A stretch of 64,000 bases of DNA, from NCBI GenBank assembly GCA_000621185.1, contig KK211221.1:124001-188000 (forward strand). The letters are read 5' to 3'. Shown piece after piece: positions 17,928-24,846 of this stretch. The position numbers and the translations under genes are program-made. The notes under the pieces were generated by a model that was not told the origin of the DNA, did not search any database, and saw only the letters and a program-made list of their open reading frames with translations. The DNA is from Franconibacter pulveris DSM 19144. GTDB lineage: Bacteria > Pseudomonadota > Gammaproteobacteria > Enterobacterales > Enterobacteriaceae. Within the stretch, counting starts at the first letter, position 1. Each line of letters starts with the position of its first letter.

Positions 17928-19136
17928 ATGAATATCGTGATAAAGAAAAGCTGTCATGTTATGGCCAAACCGACGGGCGCGGCCTGTAATCTTGGATGCG
18001 ACTACTGCTTTTATCTGGAAAAGGCGCAGCTTTACCCTGGCCGTCAACAAAAGCGGATGGACGACGCTACGCTTGAAATATTTATCGAACAGCATATTAA
18101 AGCGCAGCAGACGGAAGAAGTCGTCTTTGCCTGGCAAGGCGGCGAACCGACGCTTGCCGGCATCGACTTCTATCAGCGCGCCGTGGCCTTACAGGAAAAA
18201 TACGCCTGCGGAAAGCGAATCATTAATACCCTGCAGACTAACGGCATGTTGATAAATGAAGCGTGGTGCCGTTTTTTACACAAGCATCAATTTCTTATCG
18301 GTATTTCAATTGATGGCGATGCTGAACTGCACGACGCCTGGCGAAAAACCCGCGCAGGAAAACCGACGCATGAGCAGGTGGAAAACGCTATTCGCCTGCT
18401 GGCGAAACATGACATCGAATTTAATACTTTGACTGTCGTAAACAATATCAATGTGCATCATCCGCTGCGCGTTTATGACTACCTCAAACAGGTAGGCAGC
18501 CGCGATATGCAATTCATCCCCTTACTGGAGCGTCACTACCCCGCCGGGGAAGATGAGGGGCTGGTTCCGCCCGATTACCAGGGCGAAGCGGTTATCGCGC
18601 CCTGGTCGGTTCCCGGCGCTGAATTCGGCGTTTTTTTAAAAACGATCTTTTACAGCTGGATCCGTCGGGATATCGGCGAGATAAGCATTCAGCTTTTTGA
18701 TCAGGCCTTCGCCGCCTGGTGCGGTCTGCCTGCGCAGATTTGCGTCTTTGCCGAGCGTTGCGGCAGCGCGCTGGCGATGGAAATGAACGGCGACGTTTAT
18801 CAATGCGACCATTATGTCTGGCCGCGCTACAAGCTTGGCAATATCCACACCGCTTCCATAGCGGAAATGCGCGACAGTAGCGCGAATCAGGACTTTGCCC
18901 GCGCGAAAAGCCTGACTATGGCCAGCGGCTGCCGTGATTGCCCTTTCACGTTTGCCTGCTATGGCGGTTGCCCGAAACATCGCATCCTGCGCTCTGCTGC
19001 GGGCGAACAGAATATCAACTATTTCTGCGCCGGTTATAAAGCCTTTTTCCACTACATCACGCCCTATATGCTGATGCTAAAATCCCTGTGGGAAAACGGA
19101 CGCTCGCCGGCTGAATTGAAAACGCTGATTACCTGA
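17928..19136 (+). CDS. Anaerobic sulfatase-maturating enzyme (radical SAM, anSME)
   Basis: anSMEs use S-adenosylmethionine and iron-sulfur clusters to turn the active-site cysteine or serine of sulfatases into formylglycine without oxygen. This 402-residue protein has the radical-SAM motif CNLGCDYC (C20, C24, C27), the AWQGGEPTLAG glycine-rich block, and the C-terminal SPASM cysteine pattern for two auxiliary clusters (AERCGSALAMEMNGDVYQCD and CRDCPFTFACYGGCPKHR). I chose the ATG at 17928 because AslB and YdeM relatives have about this much before CNL; a TTG lies three codons upstream and no good ribosome site is visible. It lies 76 bases behind its presumed client sulfatase. Confidence 0.93.
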   Translation: MNIVIKKSCHVMAKPTGAACNLGCDYCFYLEKAQLYPGRQQKRMDDATLEIFIEQHIKAQQTEEVVFAWQGGEPTLAGIDFYQRAVALQEKYACGKRIINTLQTNGMLINEAWCRFLHKHQFLIGISIDGDAELHDAWRKTRAGKPTHEQVENAIRLLAKHDIEFNTLTVVNNINVHHPLRVYDYLKQVGSRDMQFIPLLERHYPAGEDEGLVPPDYQGEAVIAPWSVPGAEFGVFLKTIFYSWIRRDIGEISIQLFDQAFAAWCGLPAQICVFAERCGSALAMEMNGDVYQCDHYVWPRYKLGNIHTASIAEMRDSSANQDFARAKSLTMASGCRDCPFTFACYGGCPKHRILRSAAGEQNINYFCAGYKAFFHYITPYMLMLKSLWENGRSPAELKTLIT

Positions 19137-19147
19137 GTGAGTAAACG

Positions 19148-20431
19148 ATGACCGCCGCCGCCGATATCTTTCGCTATACCGACGTTAACTCCTGCAAAAC
19201 TTTTGGCTGTCGGAATTTTGGCGTACTGAACAGCCCCTCTTATGCGCAGCGCGGAGAGAATATTCTTTGTCAGGCCTGCGGATTTCATTTTCCTGTTATC
19301 AGCGCAGCGGCTTTTAATGCTTTTAAAGCCCAGACTAACCGGGGCTATCACGGCGTGGTATGGGCTTGTCCATACTGCGGTAAACGCGACGGATTAGCCC
19401 GCAACGGCTATGCGGGAAACGGTCAACAGCGCGTGCGCTGCGCAGGCTGCCGCAAAACCTTTGTCTTTTATGAACGCCTTCGCGTTGCGCCTCACCTTTC
19501 GCAACTCGCCGATATGATTCGCGCCGGTCAGCCGCTGCATGAACGCCCCGGGTTTAGCCCTAAAGCCACAGGACGTGATTTACAGCAGCTGGCTTTTACT
19601 GCCCGGGTCAGCCCCTTCCTGGCGCGCCCTTTTACGCTGGAGGCGACGTTTGCCACCGCGACCTTCAGCATTAATTTTAACGGCTCGCCAAATCGTCTTT
19701 ACGTCATCGTGACCGTGGAGAAAAAAAGCGACAGAGTGATAGCCCTCACGACCAATTATGCGCTGCGCTCCGCCCCCATCCCTTTCGAGTACCGCTACAG
19801 CGCCAATGAGGAAGAGTTGCTGGTTTCGCAAGAGCCGGTTGCGAGGATCTTCGCAAAAGATCGTCTAATGGGCCGGCGCGCCCTTTTTTTCGATGCCCGC
19901 TATGGCGCTGCGCGGCTAAAAAGTAACGATGCGGGGGCTATCGTCAAACCCGTGCTGGCCGCTTATCGCCACTTTGAAATAGTAAAGTCGTTAACGCAAA
20001 ACGCCGTTTTGTATGTTCAGCATTATATAGAGCATGAGTGTTTTCTTTATGGCGGCTGCCTGATGGCGAACCGGGATGACGTCACCAGCGGACATTGTCA
20101 CATCGCTTTTGTGCATGAAAAGGGAACAAGAGCGCCGCAGCGGCCTTTTCGCTCCGACATCGTCACCTCCAGCATTATCTGGAACGATGTCTGGCGCTGC
20201 TTTTCCCAGCCCGATTATCAAATGGCGGTGTGTAGCCTGACAGGGCCGCAACGCATTAGCGAATTACGCGAAGCCACGCTGCAACCCGCGCATCGCTTTA
20301 TCGATTTTATTCACCGCCACCCCTTTTATCCGCAGCTGCTTCGCCTGTCGCCAGCGAACGTCGGCGCGGTACTGGAGTTTCTGGCGACGGATTACAACTG
20401 CGGCGTGGTAAAGCCTGAGGCGCTGCGCTGA
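19148..20431 (+). CDS. Unrecognised protein with two zinc ribbons; possible domesticated IS1-type transposase
   Basis: I do not recognise an established function. The 427 residues begin with two four-cysteine modules: C16-x4-C21 with C41-x2-C44, and C74-x2-C77 with C98-x2-C101. The second (ACPYCGKRDGLARNGYAG, then RCAGCRKTF) resembles the zinc ribbon of IS1 InsA. The rest has beta-strand segments (RLYVIVTVEKKSDRVIALTT, RALFFDARYG) like a transposase catalytic fold, but I see no obvious DDE triad. There is no signal peptide. It starts 11 bases after the maturase, so it belongs to the operon, with a terminator about 105 bases downstream. A DNA-binding regulator of the island is one possibility; an auxiliary to sulfatase maturation is another. 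Confidence 0.8.
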   Translation: MTAAADIFRYTDVNSCKTFGCRNFGVLNSPSYAQRGENILCQACGFHFPVISAAAFNAFKAQTNRGYHGVVWACPYCGKRDGLARNGYAGNGQQRVRCAGCRKTFVFYERLRVAPHLSQLADMIRAGQPLHERPGFSPKATGRDLQQLAFTARVSPFLARPFTLEATFATATFSINFNGSPNRLYVIVTVEKKSDRVIALTTNYALRSAPIPFEYRYSANEEELLVSQEPVARIFAKDRLMGRRALFFDARYGAARLKSNDAGAIVKPVLAAYRHFEIVKSLTQNAVLYVQHYIEHECFLYGGCLMANRDDVTSGHCHIAFVHEKGTRAPQRPFRSDIVTSSIIWNDVWRCFSQPDYQMAVCSLTGPQRISELREATLQPAHRFIDFIHRHPFYPQLLRLSPANVGAVLEFLATDYNCGVVKPEALR

Positions 20432-20535
20432 GACAATTCTTAAAGATGATTTGCGCGCTAAGGGAAAAACTACACTTCTTACGTGTACTTACTACTCCCG
20501 GTACGCATGACATAAGTGGATTCCCTGATAATGTT

Positions 20536-20561
20536 AACCTGCCTGCGGGCAGGTTTTTTTT
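20536..20561 (+). terminator. Terminator of the sulfatase operon
   Basis: AACCTGCC (20536-20543) pairs with GGCAGGTT (20548-20555) around TGCG, followed by a run of eight T residues. Confidence 0.9.
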
Positions 20562-20588
20562 CGCCCAGGGTTCTATAAGCCCTTTCCC

Positions 20589-20605
20589 GGTTTTATAATA
20601 AAACC
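20589..20605 (+). promoter_or_regulatory. Palindromic operator before the HxlR gene
   Basis: GGTTTTATAATAAAACC is a perfect 8-1-8 palindrome and contains the -10-like TATAAT. An almost identical copy (two differences) precedes the neighbouring dehydrogenase gene at 21189-21205. Autorepression by the HxlR protein is the natural reading. Confidence 0.75.
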
Positions 20606-20629
20606 ATCATTTTTCCCCAGGGTCTGTTT

Positions 20630-21088
20630 ATGAAACGTAAAAGCTTAGAGGACAGCCGGTGTCCGGTAGCGCGTTCGCTTGACATCATTGGCGACTGGTG
20701 GTCGCTGTTAATTGTTCGCGACGCCCTGCGCGGCCTGACCCGCTTTGGCGAATTTCAGAAAAGCCTCGGTATCGCGAAAAATATGCTGACGGTGCGCCTG
20801 CGCCAGCTTGTCGAGGAAGGCATACTTGAGATGCGCCCCGCTTCAGACGGCTCCGCCTGGCAAGAGTATGTGCTTACCGAAAGAGGCCGAGCGCTGCAAA
20901 CCGTGCTGGTGGCGCTTTCGCAATGGGGCAATGAGTTTCTGTTTGAGGGGTGCGAAAAAGGCAGCGTACTGGTAGACAGCACTCACCAGCGCCCGCTGCG
21001 CCCCCTGCAACTGCTGGCCGAAGATGGCCGGGAGCTTACCCCCGACGAGGTGCAGCCGCTGCTTCCTGACGCCACGACCATCGCCTGA
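20630..21088 (+). CDS. HxlR-family transcriptional regulator
   Basis: A 152-residue winged-helix regulator of the HxlR (MarR-like) family. Motifs: CPVARSLDIIGDWWSLLIVRD, the recognition region FGEFQKSLGIAKNMLTVRLRQL, and the wing LEMRPASDGSAWQEYVLTERG. The cysteine at residue 11 sits where redox- or quinone-sensing relatives (YodB, HypR) have their sensor cysteine. It is preceded by a palindrome shared with the next gene, a short-chain dehydrogenase in the same direction, so it most likely represses both. Effector unknown; an electrophile or aldehyde is plausible. Confidence 0.92.
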   Translation: MKRKSLEDSRCPVARSLDIIGDWWSLLIVRDALRGLTRFGEFQKSLGIAKNMLTVRLRQLVEEGILEMRPASDGSAWQEYVLTERGRALQTVLVALSQWGNEFLFEGCEKGSVLVDSTHQRPLRPLQLLAEDGRELTPDEVQPLLPDATTIA

Positions 21089-21188
21089 ATTTTCAGGCGA
21101 TACCTTTCCCCTGTCTCTCTTCAGGCAAAACACAAAAATATCGCCCAATTTGGTTGCATTATTAAACCTCTTAAGCCAGGATGCATTT

Positions 21189-21205
21189 AGTTTTATAATG
21201 AAACC
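21189..21205 (+). promoter_or_regulatory. Second copy of the HxlR-type operator
   Basis: AGTTTTATAATGAAACC differs at two of 17 positions from the palindrome before the HxlR gene and also covers a TATAAT. It lies 18 bases before the dehydrogenase ATG. Confidence 0.72.
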
Positions 21206-21222
21206 TATTTCAGGAGAGTATC

Positions 21223-22014
21223 ATGACAGCATCCCGTCCCACCGCACTGATTACCGGCGCCTCTTCGGGCATTGGCGCCGTTTATGCCGACCGCCTTGCC
21301 GCCCGGGGTTATGATTTACTGCTGGTCGCACGTCGGGAAGAACGCCTGCACGAGCTGGCCGCGCGGCTACAGCAAACTTATGGCGTAGAGGTTAAAACGC
21401 TTCGCGCAGACCTGACGCAGGAAAGCGATATTCAAACGGTGGAAGCGACGCTGCGCGACACCCCGGCGATTTCTTTGCTGGTGAACAACGCCGGAACCGC
21501 GCAGATGGGCTCTTTTCTCGCCAGCAGCGCGCAGACGCACCAGGACATTATTACGCTGAATATTACGGCTCTGACCCGGCTGACGCTGGCGGCGCTGACG
21601 CGCTTTAACGCGCAGGATCGCGGCGCCATTATCAATATCGCCTCGGTGCTGGCGCTCCATGCTCGCGACACCAGCGCGCTTTACAGCGGCACCAAAGGTT
21701 ATGTGCTTAATTTCACCCGTGGCTTGCAGGCTGAATTTGCAGGTACCGGCGTGCGCCTGCAGGCGGTGTTGCCTGCGGCTACGGCCACGGAAATCTGGGA
21801 GATTTCCGGCGTTTCGGTAGGCCACCTGCCCGCGGGTTCGGTGATGAAAACAGAAGATCTGGTGGATGCGGCGCTGGCGGGGTTCGACGCTGGCGAAGCG
21901 ATTACCATTCCGCCGCTGCATGACGAAGCGTTGTGGCAGCGTTACGAAGAAGCGCGCCTGGCGGTTTTTTCCGCCGTTGGTACCGGCATACCCGCGCCAC
22001 GCTATGTACGTTAA
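21223..22014 (+). CDS. Short-chain dehydrogenase/reductase
   Basis: A classical SDR oxidoreductase of 263 residues. The N-terminal Rossmann motif TGASSGIGAVYADRLAARGYD is followed by the NNAG motif (LVNNAGTAQMG), the catalytic serine region (IINIASVLAL) and the YSGTK pair for tyrosine and lysine. The basic residues after the second strand (VARREER) suggest NADPH. Substrate unknown. Its promoter carries the same palindrome as the upstream HxlR gene, pointing to an inducible detoxification pair. An AGGAG ribosome site precedes the ATG. Confidence 0.93.
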   Translation: MTASRPTALITGASSGIGAVYADRLAARGYDLLLVARREERLHELAARLQQTYGVEVKTLRADLTQESDIQTVEATLRDTPAISLLVNNAGTAQMGSFLASSAQTHQDIITLNITALTRLTLAALTRFNAQDRGAIINIASVLALHARDTSALYSGTKGYVLNFTRGLQAEFAGTGVRLQAVLPAATATEIWEISGVSVGHLPAGSVMKTEDLVDAALAGFDAGEAITIPPLHDEALWQRYEEARLAVFSAVGTGIPAPRYVR

Positions 22015-22021
22015 TCAGGAC

Positions 22022-22051
22022 CGCCACCGGGATCACCGGTGGCGTAATTTT
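22022..22051 (+). terminator. Terminator after the dehydrogenase gene
   Basis: CGCCACCGG (22022-22030) and CCGGTGGCG (22036-22044) form a 9-bp stem with a five-base loop, followed by TAATTTT. Confidence 0.65.
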
Positions 22052-22056
22052 GGCGG

Positions 22057-23133
22057 TTAATCTTCTGCGGCGTGAACTGGCGTTTCCAGTTCATTCACCC
22101 AGATAACCAGCAGACGCCATGAAACCGCCAGCACCGCCGGGCCAATAAACAGACCAACGATGCCGAAAGTGAGCAACCCGCCAATAACGCCGCCGAGAAT
22201 CAGCATCATCGGCACATCGGCGCCGCGACGAATCAACAGTGGACGCAAGATATTATCCATACTGCCTACCGCAAGGCTCCAGACCAGCAGCAGCGTCGCC
22301 CAGCCTGCTTCACCCTGCCAGTAGAGCCAGGCTGTTGCCGGCAGCATGATGATTATCGGGCCTAACTGCGCAAGGCAAAGAATAAAAATCACGACGGTGA
22401 ATAGCAGCGCGCCAGGAATGCCGCACAGCGCCAGCCCGACGCCGCCAAGCACTGACTGGCAAACCGCCGTTACGACAATGCCGGAGGCCACCGCCCGAAT
22501 GGTCTGCCCTGCCAGCGTCACCGCGATATCGCCGCGCTGGCCTGCGAGGCGGCGGGCAAAACGGCTCATTGCTCCCGCCGCCGTCTCTCCATTCATATAA
22601 AGCAAGGCGCTGAGCGCCAGCATGATAATGCCGTTAATAATAAGTTGCCCGAGATGGCCCAGTTGCGTAAGCAATACGAGCGCCGCATGGCGCAGCCATG
22701 GCTGGAGCTGGGTAATAAGCGTATGTCCGCGATCGGCCACCACCGCCTGCCATCGCGCGTAAAGCCGCGCGCCGACAAACGGCACGTTGTGCAGAAAATC
22801 GCCGCTTATTAACAAGGGAAGCTTATCTGAGTCGAGCCACTGGCTGAGCCGGGCGCTGATATCCATCAGGCTGCTCGCCATAAACAGCAGCGGTATAACA
22901 AACAGCGCAACCAACAGTAGCGACATCACCAGCACGGCAAGCGAACGACGCCGCCCGAGCCATGCCTGAATACGAAGCATCACAGGCCAGGTAGCGATAA
23001 CCACCAGCCCCGCCCAGACCAGGCTGATTAAAAAAGGGTGCAGCAGCCAGAGGCTGGCCGCCAGCATGCAAAGCACCGCAAGGCAGCCGAAAATAATGCG
23101 TGGGAGGTCGTACTTAGGTAATACCAGCGACAT
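22057..23133 (-). CDS. AI-2E family permease, YdiK-like
   Basis: A 358-residue inner-membrane protein of the AI-2E/PerM superfamily. About eight hydrophobic segments are visible, and the central and C-terminal parts match E. coli YdiK well (RRLAGQRGDIAV, GPAVLAVSWRL near the end). Transported substrate unknown; relatives have been proposed to export autoinducer-2 or act as sodium/proton exchangers. In E. coli ydiK lies elsewhere on the chromosome, so this could be a relocated orthologue or a paralogue. Tail to tail with the dehydrogenase gene. The start has AAGGA ten bases before the ATG. Confidence 0.85.
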   Translation of the reverse strand: MSLVLPKYDLPRIIFGCLAVLCMLAASLWLLHPFLISLVWAGLVVIATWPVMLRIQAWLGRRRSLAVLVMSLLLVALFVIPLLFMASSLMDISARLSQWLDSDKLPLLISGDFLHNVPFVGARLYARWQAVVADRGHTLITQLQPWLRHAALVLLTQLGHLGQLIINGIIMLALSALLYMNGETAAGAMSRFARRLAGQRGDIAVTLAGQTIRAVASGIVVTAVCQSVLGGVGLALCGIPGALLFTVVIFILCLAQLGPIIIMLPATAWLYWQGEAGWATLLLVWSLAVGSMDNILRPLLIRRGADVPMMLILGGVIGGLLTFGIVGLFIGPAVLAVSWRLLVIWVNELETPVHAAED

Positions 23134-23477
23134 GTTAGTTCAATCCTTAATAAAAACGCGGCGCTGTAGGCCGTGAGTTACCCTGCCAGACTGACAAGAT
23201 TTAATAGCAGCGGATTAAATCACTTTACTAATGGCAGAGGCTAAACATAACGGGCGAACCTGCCCTCAGCGAAGGGATTTATCGGAATAGGTTAATTATT
23301 TATTCGCTACACTTATGTTTATTTATTATTTATATAAATAATAAATCGTTCTCTTTTTTTATTACAAAAACAGAGTTTGTACACAGAGAAATAAGCGCTA
23401 GTATTCGCAGCGCCTGAAGACGACGAAGAGCGCTTCAGGTAAACCCACTGGCAAAATAGATATTTTCAGGGACGTCC
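23134..23477. promoter_or_regulatory. Spacer with a 26-bp AT palindrome before the MscS-like gene
   Basis: The 344-base divergent spacer between the YdiK-like and MscS-like genes is AT-rich and holds no gene. A perfect 26-bp inverted repeat made only of A and T lies at 23321-23346 (half-site ATTTATTATTTAT). A possible promoter for the channel gene is TTGTAC (23377-23382) with TAGTAT (23399-23404), 16 bases apart; this is a weak call. Confidence 0.5.
23321..23346. repeat. 26-bp perfect inverted repeat
   Basis: Two 13-base arms (23321-23333 and 23334-23346) are exact reverse complements with no spacer. Composition is entirely A and T. It lies upstream of the MscS-like gene and could be a protein-binding or cruciform-forming site. 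Confidence 0.8.
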
Positions 23478-24368
23478 ATGAGTAATTTTATTCTATTCCC
23501 ACAGATTCACGCCGCGCTGGAATGGCTTAAAGGCCACAGCAATGTGCTTTTCCAGTTTGGCTGGAACATTATCGCTGCTTTTATTTTACTTTTTATCGGG
23601 AAAATGCTTTCCCGATTACTGGCCAGCGGGCTGGAAAAGCTCTTAGTCCGCCGCCGGGTTGATATTACCGTCGTCCATTTTTTTACCGCGCTGGTTCGCT
23701 ACATTACCCTCGCATTCGCCGTGGTGGCGGCGCTGGGCCGCCTGGGCATTGAAACCTCATCGATTATCGCCGTGATTGGCGCAGCTGGCCTGGCGGTGGG
23801 GCTGGCGCTTCAGGGGTCGCTTTCCAACTTTGCCGCCGGAGTGCTGCTGGTTTCGCTGCGTCCCTTCCGCGCCGGCGAACATGTGCAGATTGGCTCGGTA
23901 GCAGGGACGGTTGAAAAAGTGCATATTTTCTCCACCACGTTGCTGACTGCCGACAGTAAAGAAGTGGTCATCCCCAACGGCAAGATCATCGCCGACAGCA
24001 TTGTTAACTATTCCCGGCATCCCTTCCGTCGTATCGATTTAGTCATTGGCGTGGGCTATCAGAATCGTATCGCCGATGTGAAGTCTGTTATTACGGCAGT
24101 GATTAAAGCCGATACGCGCGTGGATAAAAACCGGGATATCACTGTGCGACTGGGTGAATTAGGCGCCTCCTCGCTAAACTTTTTTGTTCGCGTCTGGGTG
24201 CGGAACGGCGATTACTGGAGCACCTATTACGATTTGCTGGAAAACATTAAAGAAGCGCTGGACGAAAATAATATTGATATTCCGTACCCGCAGATGGATA
24301 TCCGTATGGTTAACAGCGTGACAGAATCACAAACGTTAAGTCTGGTGAAACAGCAGGCCAGCTTATAA
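23478..24368 (+). CDS. MscS-family mechanosensitive channel
   Basis: A 296-residue small mechanosensitive channel. Three membrane helices are seen (about 26-50, 70-93 and 96-126); the third is the pore helix with the glycine/alanine pattern AAGLAVGLALQGSLSNFAAG typical of MscS, followed by the beta domain (RPFRAGEHVQIGSVAGTV) and the alpha/beta C-terminal domain ending near YPQMDIRM. It would open under membrane tension and release solutes during osmotic downshock. It resembles but is not the canonical E. coli mscS (286 residues, elsewhere), so it is probably an additional paralogue. Confidence 0.92.
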   Translation: MSNFILFPQIHAALEWLKGHSNVLFQFGWNIIAAFILLFIGKMLSRLLASGLEKLLVRRRVDITVVHFFTALVRYITLAFAVVAALGRLGIETSSIIAVIGAAGLAVGLALQGSLSNFAAGVLLVSLRPFRAGEHVQIGSVAGTVEKVHIFSTTLLTADSKEVVIPNGKIIADSIVNYSRHPFRRIDLVIGVGYQNRIADVKSVITAVIKADTRVDKNRDITVRLGELGASSLNFFVRVWVRNGDYWSTYYDLLENIKEALDENNIDIPYPQMDIRMVNSVTESQTLSLVKQQASL

Positions 24369-24390
24369 ATCAAAACGATTTTCTGTTATG

Positions 24391-24430
24391 AATGCCGGTA
24401 ACGCTCTCGCATAAGCTTACCGGCATTTTT
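24391..24430 (+). terminator. Terminator of the MscS-like gene
   Basis: AATGCCGGTAA (24391-24401) pairs with TTACCGGCATT (24417-24427), an 11-bp stem, then T residues. Confidence 0.85.
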
Positions 24431-24563
24431 ACAGAGAGCTAAAAACATCGGGCTTTTGTTTATAAGGCCCGTTTTTAAGACGGCCGATTTGTCGCACGCA
24501 GCGCCAGCGCCACGGGAAACGACAATACAGCGGGGAGGCAATGGATACAGAGTCTCCATAACG

Positions 24564-24592
24564 AAAAAGGGGATGCCTTTCGGCATCCCCTT
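24564..24592 (-). terminator. Terminator of serT
   Basis: On the minus strand an 11-bp stem (24582-24592 with 24567-24577) closes a short loop and runs into five T residues (24564-24568). It lies directly after the tRNA. Confidence 0.9.
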
Positions 24593-24600
24593 AAATTTGA

Positions 24601-24688
24601 TGGCGGAAGCGCAGAGATTCGAACTCTGGAACCCTTTCGGGTCGCCGGTTTTCAAGACCGGTGCCTTCAACCGCTCGGCCACACTTCC
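24601..24688 (-). tRNA. serT: tRNA-Ser, anticodon TGA
   Basis: The 88-nucleotide gene reads on the minus strand from GGAAGTGTGGCCGAG to the encoded CCA end. It has the acceptor stem GGAAGTG/CGCTTCC, a long variable arm (GACCCGAAAGGGTTC) as expected of a serine tRNA, the TTCGAAT T-loop, and the anticodon loop CTTGAAA with anticodon TGA, which reads UCA and UCG codons. It matches E. coli serT nearly base for base and lies on the same side of yccA, but an OppA-like gene now stands between them. No integrase is next to it. Confidence 0.97.
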
Positions 24689-24812
24689 GCAATGACGCGA
24701 ACTATAAACATCCCCATGCGGCCTGTAAAGCCCGAATGCGTTCGTTTGCCGCAAAAACAGACAAAAAAACCTTATTCGCCTGAAATAACAACAAAGTGAA
24801 CAACTTTACAGC

Positions 24813-24841
24813 AAAAAAATCAGGCCCCGTGACGAGGCCTG
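24813..24841 (-). terminator. Terminator of the OppA-like gene
   Basis: CAGGCC (24821-24826) and GGCCTG (24836-24841) form the outer stem; on the minus strand it runs into seven T residues (24813-24819). Confidence 0.8.
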
Positions 24842-24846
24842 CAGCC

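Noticed and set aside
24601-24688. serT as an integration site for a mobile island
   Set aside because: No integrase, no duplicated tRNA 3' end and no phage-like genes were seen nearby.
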